35,874 nucleotides of DNA from an uncultured Pelagibacteraceae bacterium. GTDB taxonomy: Bacteria > Pseudomonadota > Alphaproteobacteria > Pelagibacterales > Pelagibacteraceae. This document shows, in pieces, positions 8,528 to 16,171 of the stretch; position 1 is the stretch's first letter, and each line of letters starts with the position of its first letter. Below the pieces are notes generated by a model. That model saw only the letters and a list, made by a program, of their open reading frames with translations. It was not told where the DNA came from and did not search any database. The stretch lies in contig CABYXD010000004.1 of NCBI GenBank assembly GCA_902522895.1, positions 1 to 35,874 on the forward strand. Reading direction: 5' to 3'. A program made the translations under genes and the position numbers.

Positions 8528-9853
8528 TTAAGAATGAAATTTAAAATTTTTGTTTGAAAGATAAATTAGTATTGACAAATTAAACCAAAATGGAATGCCA
8601 TAGTTTGTTCCAAAAAAACTACCCGATGGTAGAATTGGAAATATAAAAAAAATATGTAATAAAAGATGTGAAATTAAATATATTTCTTTATTTTTTTTTA
8701 GTGATCTTAAAGAAATATAAATTGGATAAAAGAAAATAAAGATACAATAAACTAATCCAACCAAACCAACTTCAGACAATATTTCAAGATAAATTTGATG
8801 AGGATGAGTTGAAGCTTTAAGAACTGGAGTTTCTACAAGTCCATCAGATGTAACATTATTAACTCCAAATTTTGTATCCTCATATTTAGCTTTTGAACTC
8901 TCTGAATAAAAATTATTTATACCTATACCAAATATAGGGTAGTTTAAAAAAATTTTATATGCTGCTGCATAATGTGGAGCATGTGTAGAAACTTTAAATC
9001 TTTGTATAAAATTTAATTTATATTTCCCATTTTCAACAATAATTAACTCTTCAGTTAAATCATATAAACCCTTTCCTTGTTTAGTGTTTTTGGTCAATTG
9101 ATAAAATGAAAATATCAAAACTAATATAACTGGAGTAAAAAGTATTAATTTTTTTATTTTTAATTTAGTGAAATTTAGAACAAAATATATGAAATAAAAT
9201 ATCATTATTAATAAAACAAATTTTAAAAAGTTAGATCTTTCACCAATAATAAAACTTATGATAATAAGAAAGCATATTAAGATAAAAAAATAATAATGAT
9301 TGGATCTTTTAAATATAAATGTGAGAGTAAATAAAGCAGTAAAACAAAATATATATCCAATAATTAATTCATCATTAGTAAAACTAGCTATTCTGCCTAC
9401 TTTAGAGGATTTATATCCTAAAAGATTATACCCAAATAAATATTCGAACAAAATATCAAAACTTAATATTAGAAGGATAACAACGTAAGTCTTATAAATT
9501 TTAGAAAAAAAATTAGTTTTATTGTTTTTTTCCAAATAGATTATTAATCCAAATAACATTAGAACGAATCTAGAAAATGATAAATATTTAAAAATAGAGC
9601 TTTGTAAAAATGAGTTTTTAAACTCAAAACTTTCAAAAGGAAAAATTAAAATTATAAAACTAAAAAATAAAATTTTAGCTTTGGTATTTATAATATTGAT
9701 ATTTAAAAATCTCTTGTAATTAAATATTGCATATAACGAAAATATTATTGAAAAACAATTTAGTGCAAAAGAGCCCAATATAATTAAAATTGGAAATGAC
9801 AACAATAGTAGCCCTAATATAATGTTAATTTTACTACTAATTATTTGTTTCAT
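8528..9853 (-). CDS. O-antigen ligase / polymerase-like membrane protein (Wzy/WaaL family)
   Basis: Polytopic inner-membrane protein, 441 residues, with about ten hydrophobic helices and one long periplasmic loop near the C-terminal third. The loop contains PIFGIGINNFY and the HPHQIYLEILSEVGLVG signature of the O-antigen ligase (Wzy_C/WaaL) family, in which a conserved His is functionally important. GERSNFLK earlier resembles the conserved Arg region of the same family. Such proteins either polymerise lipid-linked repeats or transfer them to lipid A core or another acceptor; sequence alone cannot choose. It overlaps the WecA-like gene by 4 bases (ATGA), so the two are translationally coupled: lipid-carrier initiation and final polymerisation or ligation in one pair. 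Confidence 0.82.
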   Translation of the reverse strand: MKQIISSKINIILGLLLLSFPILIILGSFALNCFSIIFSLYAIFNYKRFLNINIINTKAKILFFSFIILIFPFESFEFKNSFLQSSIFKYLSFSRFVLMLFGLIIYLEKNNKTNFFSKIYKTYVVILLILSFDILFEYLFGYNLLGYKSSKVGRIASFTNDELIIGYIFCFTALFTLTFIFKRSNHYYFFILICFLIIISFIIGERSNFLKFVLLIMIFYFIYFVLNFTKLKIKKLILFTPVILVLIFSFYQLTKNTKQGKGLYDLTEELIIVENGKYKLNFIQRFKVSTHAPHYAAAYKIFLNYPIFGIGINNFYSESSKAKYEDTKFGVNNVTSDGLVETPVLKASTHPHQIYLEILSEVGLVGLVYCIFIFFYPIYISLRSLKKNKEIYLISHLLLHIFFIFPILPSGSFFGTNYGIPFWFNLSILIYLSNKNFKFHS

Positions 9854-10833
9854 TTTCTATAATTTAGCCTTGCAGCAAAATATAAGAAAAAAGTCAAAAT
9901 AAAAGTTATTAATGATAATATTTTAGAAAAATTACTTAATAAAAAACCTAAATAAATAATTAACAAGTTAGAAACAAAAAATAAAAAAAGCGTTTTAAAA
10001 TGATTTTTTTTAAATTTAGCTAAAATTTTATGGTGGAGGTGTGTATTATCTGCCGTTAAAATATTTTTTTTTTGTAATGCTCTATTAGTGGATACAAATA
10101 AAAAGTCGAATATCGGGTACCACAATGGCCATATTAAATATACAGGGTGTATTTTAAATCCTCTATAAAGTTCAATTGTCAAAAAACTTATAAAAAAACC
10201 AATGAACAAACTACCTGCATTACCACTAAATATTTTAAATTTTGATTTTGAAGGCAATAAGTTCAATATTAAATTTAAAATTACTGGAATAAGTAGTAAC
10301 TTAATAAGCGAGATGGTTTGAGAGTCTTCAATTAAAAAAATATAATATCCTAAGCAACAAATAAAAAATGTTAATAGTAAACCATCTGATCCATCAATAT
10401 AATTTGTCGCATTTATTAATAAACCTGTAGCAAGAATCAAAAAGGGTATATGAAATTTTCCTAAATTTAAAACTCCAATTTGCTCGTAGTTTCCTAAGTT
10501 TGTTATATTTATGCCATTAAAAATTAAATATGCAGAAGGAGCTATAAGTAAAATGATTTTAGTCGATGGGTTTAAATTAATTACATCATCAATAAGACCA
10601 ACAACGAAAACAAAAAAACCAATTGAAATAATGAATTCAATATTATGATTTAATTCAAAAAAATTAATAATTATTAAATAAAACAAATAAATGATTATTC
10701 CACCTGTATTAAATACTTTTGAAGTATGAACTTTTCTTATGTTGGGTTTATCATAGAGTTCCAATTTTTTTGAAATAAATATAGTAAACAGAAGTAATAT
10801 AAAATATAAAATTGTAAGATTAATTAGTAACAT
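9850..10833 (-). CDS. WecA/MraY-type polyprenyl-phosphate sugar-1-phosphate transferase
   Basis: Membrane enzyme (327 residues, about 10-11 helices) that should load a HexNAc-1-phosphate onto undecaprenyl phosphate to begin the glycan. Motifs: KPNIRKVH (29-36), the Asp pair GLIDD (79-83), NATNYIDGSDGL (141-152) and the C-terminal cytoplasmic HLHHK (265-269), all hallmarks of the PF00953 family. The usual GD-x-GS motif reads GNAGS (204-208), so the family Asp is Asn205 here. It is translationally coupled to the ligase-like gene downstream and diverges from the GT-C-like gene. The sugar is uncertain, GlcNAc being the common case. Confidence 0.88.
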   Translation of the reverse strand: MLLINLTILYFILLLFTIFISKKLELYDKPNIRKVHTSKVFNTGGIIIYLFYLIIINFFELNHNIEFIISIGFFVFVVGLIDDVINLNPSTKIILLIAPSAYLIFNGINITNLGNYEQIGVLNLGKFHIPFLILATGLLINATNYIDGSDGLLLTFFICCLGYYIFLIEDSQTISLIKLLLIPVILNLILNLLPSKSKFKIFSGNAGSLFIGFFISFLTIELYRGFKIHPVYLIWPLWYPIFDFLFVSTNRALQKKNILTADNTHLHHKILAKFKKNHFKTLFLFFVSNLLIIYLGFLLSNFSKILSLITFILTFFLYFAARLNYRK

Positions 10834-10848
10834 GTTTTTTAAAAATTT

Positions 10849-10867
10849 TTGTATTACTAATATACAA
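10849..10867. repeat. Small inverted repeat in divergent intergenic region
   Basis: Arms TTGTAT and ATACAA (6 bases each) flank a 7-base spacer in the 58-base gap between the divergent WecA-like and GT-C-like genes. It could be an operator or part of overlapping promoters, but a 6-base AT-rich palindrome is weak evidence in this composition. Confidence 0.25.
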
Positions 10868-10891
10868 TAAAAGAAAAGGAAATTACAATTA

Positions 10892-12595
10892 ATGCCAGAT
10901 ATTATAATCTTTTTTTTGATCTTTTATATATTGTTAATTTCAGTAGTTGGATATGGCATATTATTTCAAAGATTATGTTTTGGGCATATTGGAAATTCGA
11001 CAGATCAAAACGAGATTTATATAGGATTTTATGGGCTGTTTTTAATAACTATTATCTCTTTAATATCAAGTTTATTTGTTCCTCATAATTTTTTACATAA
11101 TATCATATTACATTCAATTGGGGTTTTATTATTTATATTTTTAAAAATTAGAAATAAAAAAGATTATTCAAAAAGTATCTTTTTGATTTCACTTTTAGTG
11201 CTTTCTGCATTGTTAATATCTAAAACTCACGATGATTTTTCTTATTATCATTTACCATTTACAAAATATTTAACAGAACAAAAAATTATATTTGGTATGG
11301 GGAATCTGGGTCATGGATATAAATTAATTTCTTCCTTATTTTTTTTAAATTCAACTTTTTATTTACCTTTTCTTGAATATTTTACTTTTCATTTCTCTTT
11401 ATTATTTTTTTTAATTTTTTTTAATTATATTTTATTAAGTGAAATTTTTTCTAACAAGTCTAATGAAGTAATTAGGTTTATATGTATTTTTGCATTAGCT
11501 TTTTTTAATTTATCTTTTAATAGAATTGCAGAATATGGCACTGATAAAGCCGGCCAACTACTTATAGTAGTTTTAATCATTAAGATTTTACAACACATTT
11601 GTTATGATAATAATAAGTTTAAACTTAATAGTGTACTAATTTTGTTACCTTTATTAGCTTTTTGCATGAGTTTAAAAACTTATTTTTTACCATATATATT
11701 GCTTGGAGGAACAATAGTATTTTTAGACACAAGGATTAGCAAAAGCATTAAAACAATATGTTATTCTAGATCTTTTCTAATTACATCAATTTCATTAACA
11801 ATTTACTTTTTTCATCATTTTATCTCGACTGGATGTTTTATTTCACCATTAAGTATAACATGTCTTGGAGATAATTTAGAATGGGCAAGTAGCAGTATAG
11901 AATATAAAAATTTAGCTATTTGGCTTGAGCAGTGGGCAAAAGCTGGCGCAGGACCAGGTTTCAGAGTTGAAAATCCTTTAGACTATATAAAAAATTTTAA
12001 TTGGATTTCTCGTTGGACAGAAAAATATTTTGTTGGAAAGTTTTTAGATCAGTTGGTTGTATTAATGTCAGTTTTTTTAGTGATATTTTTATTTCTGAAA
12101 AAATTTAAATTAACGACTGGGTCATTAACTATAAATAAAAAAATTGTATTTTTTTATACAATTATCCTAGTTATCTTTTTTATTTGGTTTACCAAACATC
12201 CACAACTAAGGTATGGCGGGTATTCAATTGTTTTTTTAACAATGTCTATTCCTATTGCAATACTATTTCAGAAAGCAGTAAATAAAAAAACTTTCAAAAA
12301 AAACTTTAAATATTTAGTTTTATTAATAGTGATTATTTTCAATTTTAAAAATATTAATAGAATTAATAAAGAATTCCAACGAACCGACTTGTACAAATTT
12401 GATGATTTCCCTTATTATGCTATTCCTGAAAAAAAATTTATTGCCGAAAAAACTTCATCAGGTCTTACATTCTATAGATCTCCAGGACATTGTTGGAACA
12501 CCCCAACTCCTTGCACCGGTAGCTTAAAAAGTAAAATTGGAGTTAAAAAAATTAATGGATATTATTTTTTAATAAAAAACCCAATATCTGAATAA
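10892..12595 (+). CDS. Polytopic GT-C-like membrane protein
   Basis: Large integral membrane protein of 567 residues with roughly 10-12 hydrophobic helices. The first large external loop follows helix 4 and carries THDDFSYYHLP (112-122); an acidic DD/ED pair in this loop is the catalytic hallmark of GT-C glycosyltransferases that use polyprenyl-phosphate sugars. A short C-terminal soluble tail contains a CW-x5-C element (Cys534 to Cys541), which could form a periplasmic disulfide. It resembles uncharacterised GT-C-like (LIC_10190-type) proteins from polysaccharide clusters. It stops 1 base before the FkbM gene. Function is inferred from topology and motif only. Confidence 0.6.
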   Translation: MPDIIIFFLIFYILLISVVGYGILFQRLCFGHIGNSTDQNEIYIGFYGLFLITIISLISSLFVPHNFLHNIILHSIGVLLFIFLKIRNKKDYSKSIFLISLLVLSALLISKTHDDFSYYHLPFTKYLTEQKIIFGMGNLGHGYKLISSLFFLNSTFYLPFLEYFTFHFSLLFFLIFFNYILLSEIFSNKSNEVIRFICIFALAFFNLSFNRIAEYGTDKAGQLLIVVLIIKILQHICYDNNKFKLNSVLILLPLLAFCMSLKTYFLPYILLGGTIVFLDTRISKSIKTICYSRSFLITSISLTIYFFHHFISTGCFISPLSITCLGDNLEWASSSIEYKNLAIWLEQWAKAGAGPGFRVENPLDYIKNFNWISRWTEKYFVGKFLDQLVVLMSVFLVIFLFLKKFKLTTGSLTINKKIVFFYTIILVIFFIWFTKHPQLRYGGYSIVFLTMSIPIAILFQKAVNKKTFKKNFKYLVLLIVIIFNFKNINRINKEFQRTDLYKFDDFPYYAIPEKKFIAEKTSSGLTFYRSPGHCWNTPTPCTGSLKSKIGVKKINGYYFLIKNPISE

Positions 12596-12596
12596 A

Positions 12597-13313
12597 ATGC
12601 TATATTCTAAGATAATCATAATTATTTTAAATTTTCTAGATTATTTTCAGCAAAGAAAAATTATTAATTTAATTAATAATAAATTTTTAAAGCCAATAAT
12701 TGTATTTGATGTAGGTGCACATTATGGAGAAACAATAAAATTATTTAATAAGAAATTAAAACTAAATAAAATATATTCATTTGAAGCGAGTCCACAAAAT
12801 TACAAAATACTCGAGAAAAATGTTGCCAAGTATAATTCAAAAAAAATACAAATTTATAATTATGGGGCAGGAGAAAAAATATCTGAAAATTATATTAATC
12901 AGACATTAGAATCATCTTCGTCAACAATTAATAAACTTAATGAAAGCTCTAAATATTTTAAAAAAAAGTTAAAGATTTTAAATATCAAAAATAAAGAATC
13001 TTTTCAGCTTAAAATTCCAATTAAAATAATCACTTTAGATTATTTTATAGAAAAGAATAAAATTGAACATATTGATTTATTAAAAATAGATACAGAAGGT
13101 TATGAATTTAATGTTTTAAAGGGATTAGAAAAACATAATGATAAAGTTAAACTAGTGTATTTTGAACATCATTATGATGATATGATAATTAAAAACTATA
13201 AATTTACTGACATCCATTTTTTGTTAACAAGTTATGGTTTTGTAAAAATCAAAAAAAGTAAGATGATATTTAGAAAATCTTTTGAATATGTATATGAAAA
13301 TCAAAAAATATAA
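12597..13313 (+). CDS. FkbM family methyltransferase
   Basis: Class I SAM-dependent O-methyltransferase, 238 residues. SAM motif I is VFDVGAHYGET (36-46), the acidic strand-2 residue is Glu63 in SFEASPQN, and the family-defining IDLLKIDTEGYEFNVLKG lies in the second half. Preceding basic/hydrophobic residues (1-30) may associate with the membrane. FkbM proteins in glycan loci usually methylate sugar hydroxyls. The gene follows the GT-C-like gene after 1 base and converges with the methyltransferase-GT2 fusion; about 30 bases separate the two stops with no convincing terminator hairpin. Confidence 0.9.
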   Translation: MLYSKIIIIILNFLDYFQQRKIINLINNKFLKPIIVFDVGAHYGETIKLFNKKLKLNKIYSFEASPQNYKILEKNVAKYNSKKIQIYNYGAGEKISENYINQTLESSSSTINKLNESSKYFKKKLKILNIKNKESFQLKIPIKIITLDYFIEKNKIEHIDLLKIDTEGYEFNVLKGLEKHNDKVKLVYFEHHYDDMIIKNYKFTDIHFLLTSYGFVKIKKSKMIFRKSFEYVYENQKI

Positions 13314-13343
13314 TATTGTGTCTATGAATCATTTATTTTAAGT

Positions 13344-14768
13344 TTATTTTTTTAATCGTAATTTGTAATAAGATGTAAGAATAATAAAAAGCATTCTTAA
13401 TGCATTAGATATTACTGAGGTCATTTTTGTGCTTTCTTCCTTTCTTTCATAGTATGTGACTGGGACCTCAGTTATTTTTAAATTATTTTTATAAGCACCT
13501 ATCAAAAGATCAAAATCTCCCCACAAATCTTTCATTCCCCATTTTGAAATATCTTTTTTTATTTTAACCCAATCTTTTTTATAAAATATTTTTGTTCCAC
13601 ATAATGTATCTGTTATTTTTTTTCTAAAAAGCAAGCTAAATAAGCTAGCAAAAAAATTATTTCCAATAAAATTAAATAATTTCATCGCACCATCTTTTTG
13701 TGGGTAAATCATTCTTGTGCAATTTATAAAATCTGCGTTTGTATTTTTTAATATATCTATTGAAAATTCAACATCCTTAAAGCTCACAGTTAGGTCTGCA
13801 TCATATATTACGACTATATCACCACTCGAATTATCTATACCTTTATAAACATTTTCTGATTTGCAGATTCCAGGACCATCATATTTAATAATTTTATTAT
13901 TATTTAATTTTTTAGATAATTTATCAATTTCATCGCTGGTATTATCTTTAGAATTATCATCACCAAATAAATATTCATTAGACTGGTTACTTTCAATTAT
14001 ATTTTTTTCGAATGCCTTGATGTTATTTTCCTCATTTTTACACGGAATTATGAATGAAACTTTTTTATTATTATTTTCAATAAAATTTTGATTTATTTTT
14101 TTTAAAATTGTTACATTTGAAAGACAAAATATATTGAATATAGGTAATCTAAAAAGCCTATTAATAAAATTAGTAAAAAATGGAATATAAATTGGTAATG
14201 CTATAAGTTTTTCATTTCTAATTACTTCCAAGTTACAACTCGTGTATAAATTGTTTAAGTAAGACGAAGGCAAGAAATTATTTTTGGTAGGAGAAAAATT
14301 AAAAAATAATTTTAATAATTTTATAAAAATCATCCAAATCAAATTTTTTGATAAAATAATTATTTTTGCATCATCTTTCATTATTTTAGATAAATTTAAT
14401 AAATTTGAAGTTGGGTTTGATTGATGTTCTATATCAGCTATTAAAATAGTGTCACATTCAGACAATTCATCATGATTAATTTCATTTATATAATGAGTAT
14501 TCGAATTATATTTTATTTCATATTTTTCGTCTATTTCTTTAATAAAAATTTTGTTTGATTTGATATTTTTACTTATCAAGGAGTTGCCAGCACAAAAAAT
14601 GAAAATACCTTTAGAGCTATCTATACAATTATTAATAAAATTTGAAATTTCATTAAATAAAAACTTTTTTTTTTGTATAAATTTGAGTCTTTTTTCAAAA
14701 TTTGATTTAAAAAAAGATGTACTAGAATTTAAATAGTAATCACTTTTTAAGAGTTTTGAAATATTCAT
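13344..14768 (-). CDS. Methyltransferase-like / GT2 glycosyltransferase fusion
   Basis: A 474-residue two-domain protein. Residues about 35-225 resemble a methyltransferase type 11-like fold, but the SAM motif I is degenerate (GIFIFCAGNSLIS, 54-66, without the GxGxG run); ILIADIEHQSNPTSNLLNLSKIMKDD-type sequence follows where motif IV lies. Residues about 236-440 form a dolichyl-phosphate-mannose-synthase-like GT2 domain: VSFIIPCKNEE (237-247), FGDDNSKDNT, the DAD metal motif (323-325), TLCGTKIF and a hydrophobic tail. This arrangement exists in other bacteria; the product is likely a polyprenyl-phosphate sugar or a side-chain transfer. The first domain may be non-catalytic. Confidence 0.75.
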   Translation of the reverse strand: MNISKLLKSDYYLNSSTSFFKSNFEKRLKFIQKKKFLFNEISNFINNCIDSSKGIFIFCAGNSLISKNIKSNKIFIKEIDEKYEIKYNSNTHYINEINHDELSECDTILIADIEHQSNPTSNLLNLSKIMKDDAKIIILSKNLIWMIFIKLLKLFFNFSPTKNNFLPSSYLNNLYTSCNLEVIRNEKLIALPIYIPFFTNFINRLFRLPIFNIFCLSNVTILKKINQNFIENNNKKVSFIIPCKNEENNIKAFEKNIIESNQSNEYLFGDDNSKDNTSDEIDKLSKKLNNNKIIKYDGPGICKSENVYKGIDNSSGDIVVIYDADLTVSFKDVEFSIDILKNTNADFINCTRMIYPQKDGAMKLFNFIGNNFFASLFSLLFRKKITDTLCGTKIFYKKDWVKIKKDISKWGMKDLWGDFDLLIGAYKNNLKITEVPVTYYERKEESTKMTSVISNALRMLFIILTSYYKLRLKK

Positions 14769-14808
14769 ATTTTGTTTAACTATTTATTTTTTTTAATTTA
14801 TATTTTTT

Positions 14809-14832
14809 AAGTATCATATATATTTGATACTT
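14809..14832. repeat. 8+8+8 inverted repeat overlapping a candidate promoter
   Basis: Perfect 8-base arms, AAGTATCA and TGATACTT, separated by 8 bases, in the 94-base divergent gap between the fusion gene and the epimerase gene. The right arm overlaps a possible -35 (TTGATA, 14824-14829). The size and placement suit a dimeric repressor operator; a DNA-level role is more likely than an RNA hairpin because it would lie upstream of the transcript. Confidence 0.45.
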
Positions 14833-14851
14833 TTAATAATAGTATTATAAA
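14824..14851 (+). promoter_or_regulatory. Candidate sigma-70 promoter of the epimerase gene
   Basis: TTGATA (-35), 16-base spacer, TATAAA (-10). Transcription would start around 14857-14859, only a few bases before the ATG at 14863, predicting a nearly leaderless mRNA; no Shine-Dalgarno sequence is visible in the remaining CTAATTCAAAA. AT-rich background makes chance matches common. Confidence 0.4.
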
Positions 14852-14862
14852 CTAATTCAAAA

Positions 14863-15738
14863 ATGAAAAAATATATAGTTGTAACTGGAGGTGCTGGCTT
14901 TATAGGGTCAAATTTAATCTTTAAATTGCTTAAATATACTAACTTTAAAATTTTAAGTATTGATAATTATTCAACTGGTAAAAGGAAAAATCATATTTTA
15001 AATAAAAGAGTAAAATATATTAGATCAGACACAAAAAAAATTTCAAAAGTTTTAAATGTTTTTAAAAAAAAAATTTTAGTAATTTTCCATTTTGGAGAAT
15101 TTGCTAGAATTTATCAAAGTTTTTTGAAAATGAATGAGTGTATTGCCTCTAATACTATTGGGACAAACGAAGTATTAAATTTTTGTCTCAAAAATAGAAT
15201 TAAATTAATTTATTCAGCTACTTCAGCAACTATTGGCAATAAAGGTAATGATAAAAATTTATCACCTTATGCTTTTACCAAAGCAAAAAATATTGAAATG
15301 TTAGAAAATTTAAAAAAATGGTTTAATTTTAAATATGAAGTAATCTTTTTTTACAATGTATATGGTCCTAATCAAATTAAATCTGGTAGTATGGCGACCG
15401 TTATAGGAATTTTTGAGGAACAATATAAAAAAAAGAAACCTTTAACAGTTGTCAAACCAGGAACTCAATCAAGAAGATTTACTCATGTTTATGATACTGT
15501 CGATGCATGTTTTTATGCCTATAAAAAAGATAAATGCAGGTATTATAGTATTTCAAATAAAAAAAGTTATTCAATAATTGAGGTAGCAAAAATGTTTAAT
15601 TCTAAAATTAAATATTTAGCTTCAAGACCTGGTGAACGATATGCATCAGCTTTAACAAATATGAATTTGTCTAATAAAGTCTATAAATTGTTTGGTAAAA
15701 TTCAATTGAAAGATTATTTGAGGAAGATAATTAAATAG
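14863..15738 (+). CDS. NAD-dependent sugar-nucleotide epimerase/dehydratase (extended SDR)
   Basis: GalE-like extended short-chain dehydrogenase, 291 residues, slightly shorter than typical GalE (about 330). The NAD site is TGGAGFIGS (8-16); Ser118/Ser121 in IYSATSAT and the YxxxK pair Tyr136/Lys140 in SPYAFTKAK make up the catalytic set. YGPNQ and RRFTHVYDTVDA are the usual substrate-domain motifs. It probably makes a UDP-hexose or UDP-HexNAc epimer for the island's glycosyltransferases. It is the last accessory gene before 5S rRNA, and an inverted repeat and possible promoter sit just upstream. Confidence 0.87.
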   Translation: MKKYIVVTGGAGFIGSNLIFKLLKYTNFKILSIDNYSTGKRKNHILNKRVKYIRSDTKKISKVLNVFKKKILVIFHFGEFARIYQSFLKMNECIASNTIGTNEVLNFCLKNRIKLIYSATSATIGNKGNDKNLSPYAFTKAKNIEMLENLKKWFNFKYEVIFFYNVYGPNQIKSGSMATVIGIFEEQYKKKKPLTVVKPGTQSRRFTHVYDTVDACFYAYKKDKCRYYSISNKKSYSIIEVAKMFNSKIKYLASRPGERYASALTNMNLSNKVYKLFGKIQLKDYLRKIIK

Positions 15739-15760
15739 ATAAATCAATATTATTTCTTAG

Positions 15761-15788
15761 TTTACAATTTAAATTAAATCATTATAAA
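15761..15788 (+). promoter_or_regulatory. Promoter for 5S rRNA
   Basis: TTTACA (15761-15766), 16-base spacer, TATAAA (15783-15788). The predicted start (about 15793-15796) coincides with the mature 5' end of 5S. This supports independent transcription of 5S, which here is not preceded by 23S. Confidence 0.55.
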
Positions 15789-15792
15789 GCTT

Positions 15793-15910
15793 CTGCCGGT
15801 GATTATTGCGTTAGTGTTATACCCGATCCCATTCCGAACTCGGAAGTCAAGCCTGACTGCGCCAATGGTACTATGTCTTAAGGCATGGAAGAGTAGGACA
15901 TTGCCGGCAT
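15793..15910 (+). rRNA. rrf: 5S ribosomal RNA
   Basis: About 118 bases with the universal 5S core: CGATCCCATTCCGAACTCGG near the middle, GTCAAGCC and GCGCCAATGGTACTATG after it, and closing helix I formed by CTGCCGG at the start and CCGGCA(T) at the end. No 16S or 23S sequence occurs anywhere in the window; the upstream neighbour is a sugar epimerase gene. This detached arrangement is known in SAR11, where hypervariable region 2 separates 16S-23S from 5S. No clear terminator follows; rpmJ begins about 10 bases later, so read-through into rpmJ and the transhydrogenase genes is likely. End positions are good to within a few bases. Confidence 0.95.
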
Positions 15911-15919
15911 TAAATTATT

Positions 15920-16045
15920 ATGAAAATTAAAAGTTCACTAAAATCTATAAAAAAAAGAGACTTAAACTCTAAGCTGGTTAAAAGAAGGGGTAGAGTTTAT
16001 GTTATTAATAAAACTAATCCAAAATTCAAAGCAAGACAAAAATAA
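15920..16045 (+). CDS. rpmJ: 50S ribosomal protein bL36, type B
   Basis: A 41-residue basic protein beginning [14 protein letters not shown] and ending with [20 protein letters not shown], a nearly exact match in layout to type-B (YkgO-like) L36 of alphaproteobacteria. The four zinc-binding Cys/His ligands of the classical form are absent; there is no cysteine at all, so this is a zinc-independent (C-minus) version. It lies directly after 5S rRNA and 5 bases before the next small gene, so it may share the 5S promoter. Confidence 0.95.
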   Translation: MKIKSSLKSIKKRDLNSKLVKRRGRVYVINKTNPKFKARQK

Positions 16046-16050
16046 TTTTT

Positions 16051-16161
16051 ATGGATAATGAAAACCATAAAAATACCTGGAACAATTTTACTAAATTCGT
16101 TCTGTGGGGAACTGTCGCTGTTGTATTAGTTTTAGTTTTAATGGCGTTATTCTTACTATAA
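16051..16161 (+). CDS. aa3-type cytochrome c oxidase subunit IV-like small membrane protein
   Basis: A 36-residue protein: a short polar N-terminus (MDNENHKN), then TWNNFTKFVLWGT and one transmembrane helix rich in Val/Leu ending VLMALFLL. This is the layout of the bacterial aa3-type cytochrome c oxidase subunit IV family (PF07835), a single-helix accessory subunit of the respiratory terminal oxidase. In other alphaproteobacteria a gene of this family also sits beside pntA, which agrees with its place 10 bases upstream of pntAA here. It is short but well supported by motif and context. Confidence 0.8.
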   Translation: MDNENHKNTWNNFTKFVLWGTVAVVLVLVLMALFLL

Positions 16162-16171
16162 TATTTTTTTT

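Noticed and set aside
8505-8532. Possible terminator CTTGAAAAATT...TTTTTTTAAG between convergent genes
   Set aside because: The stem is nearly all A-T with a mismatch; too weak to call.
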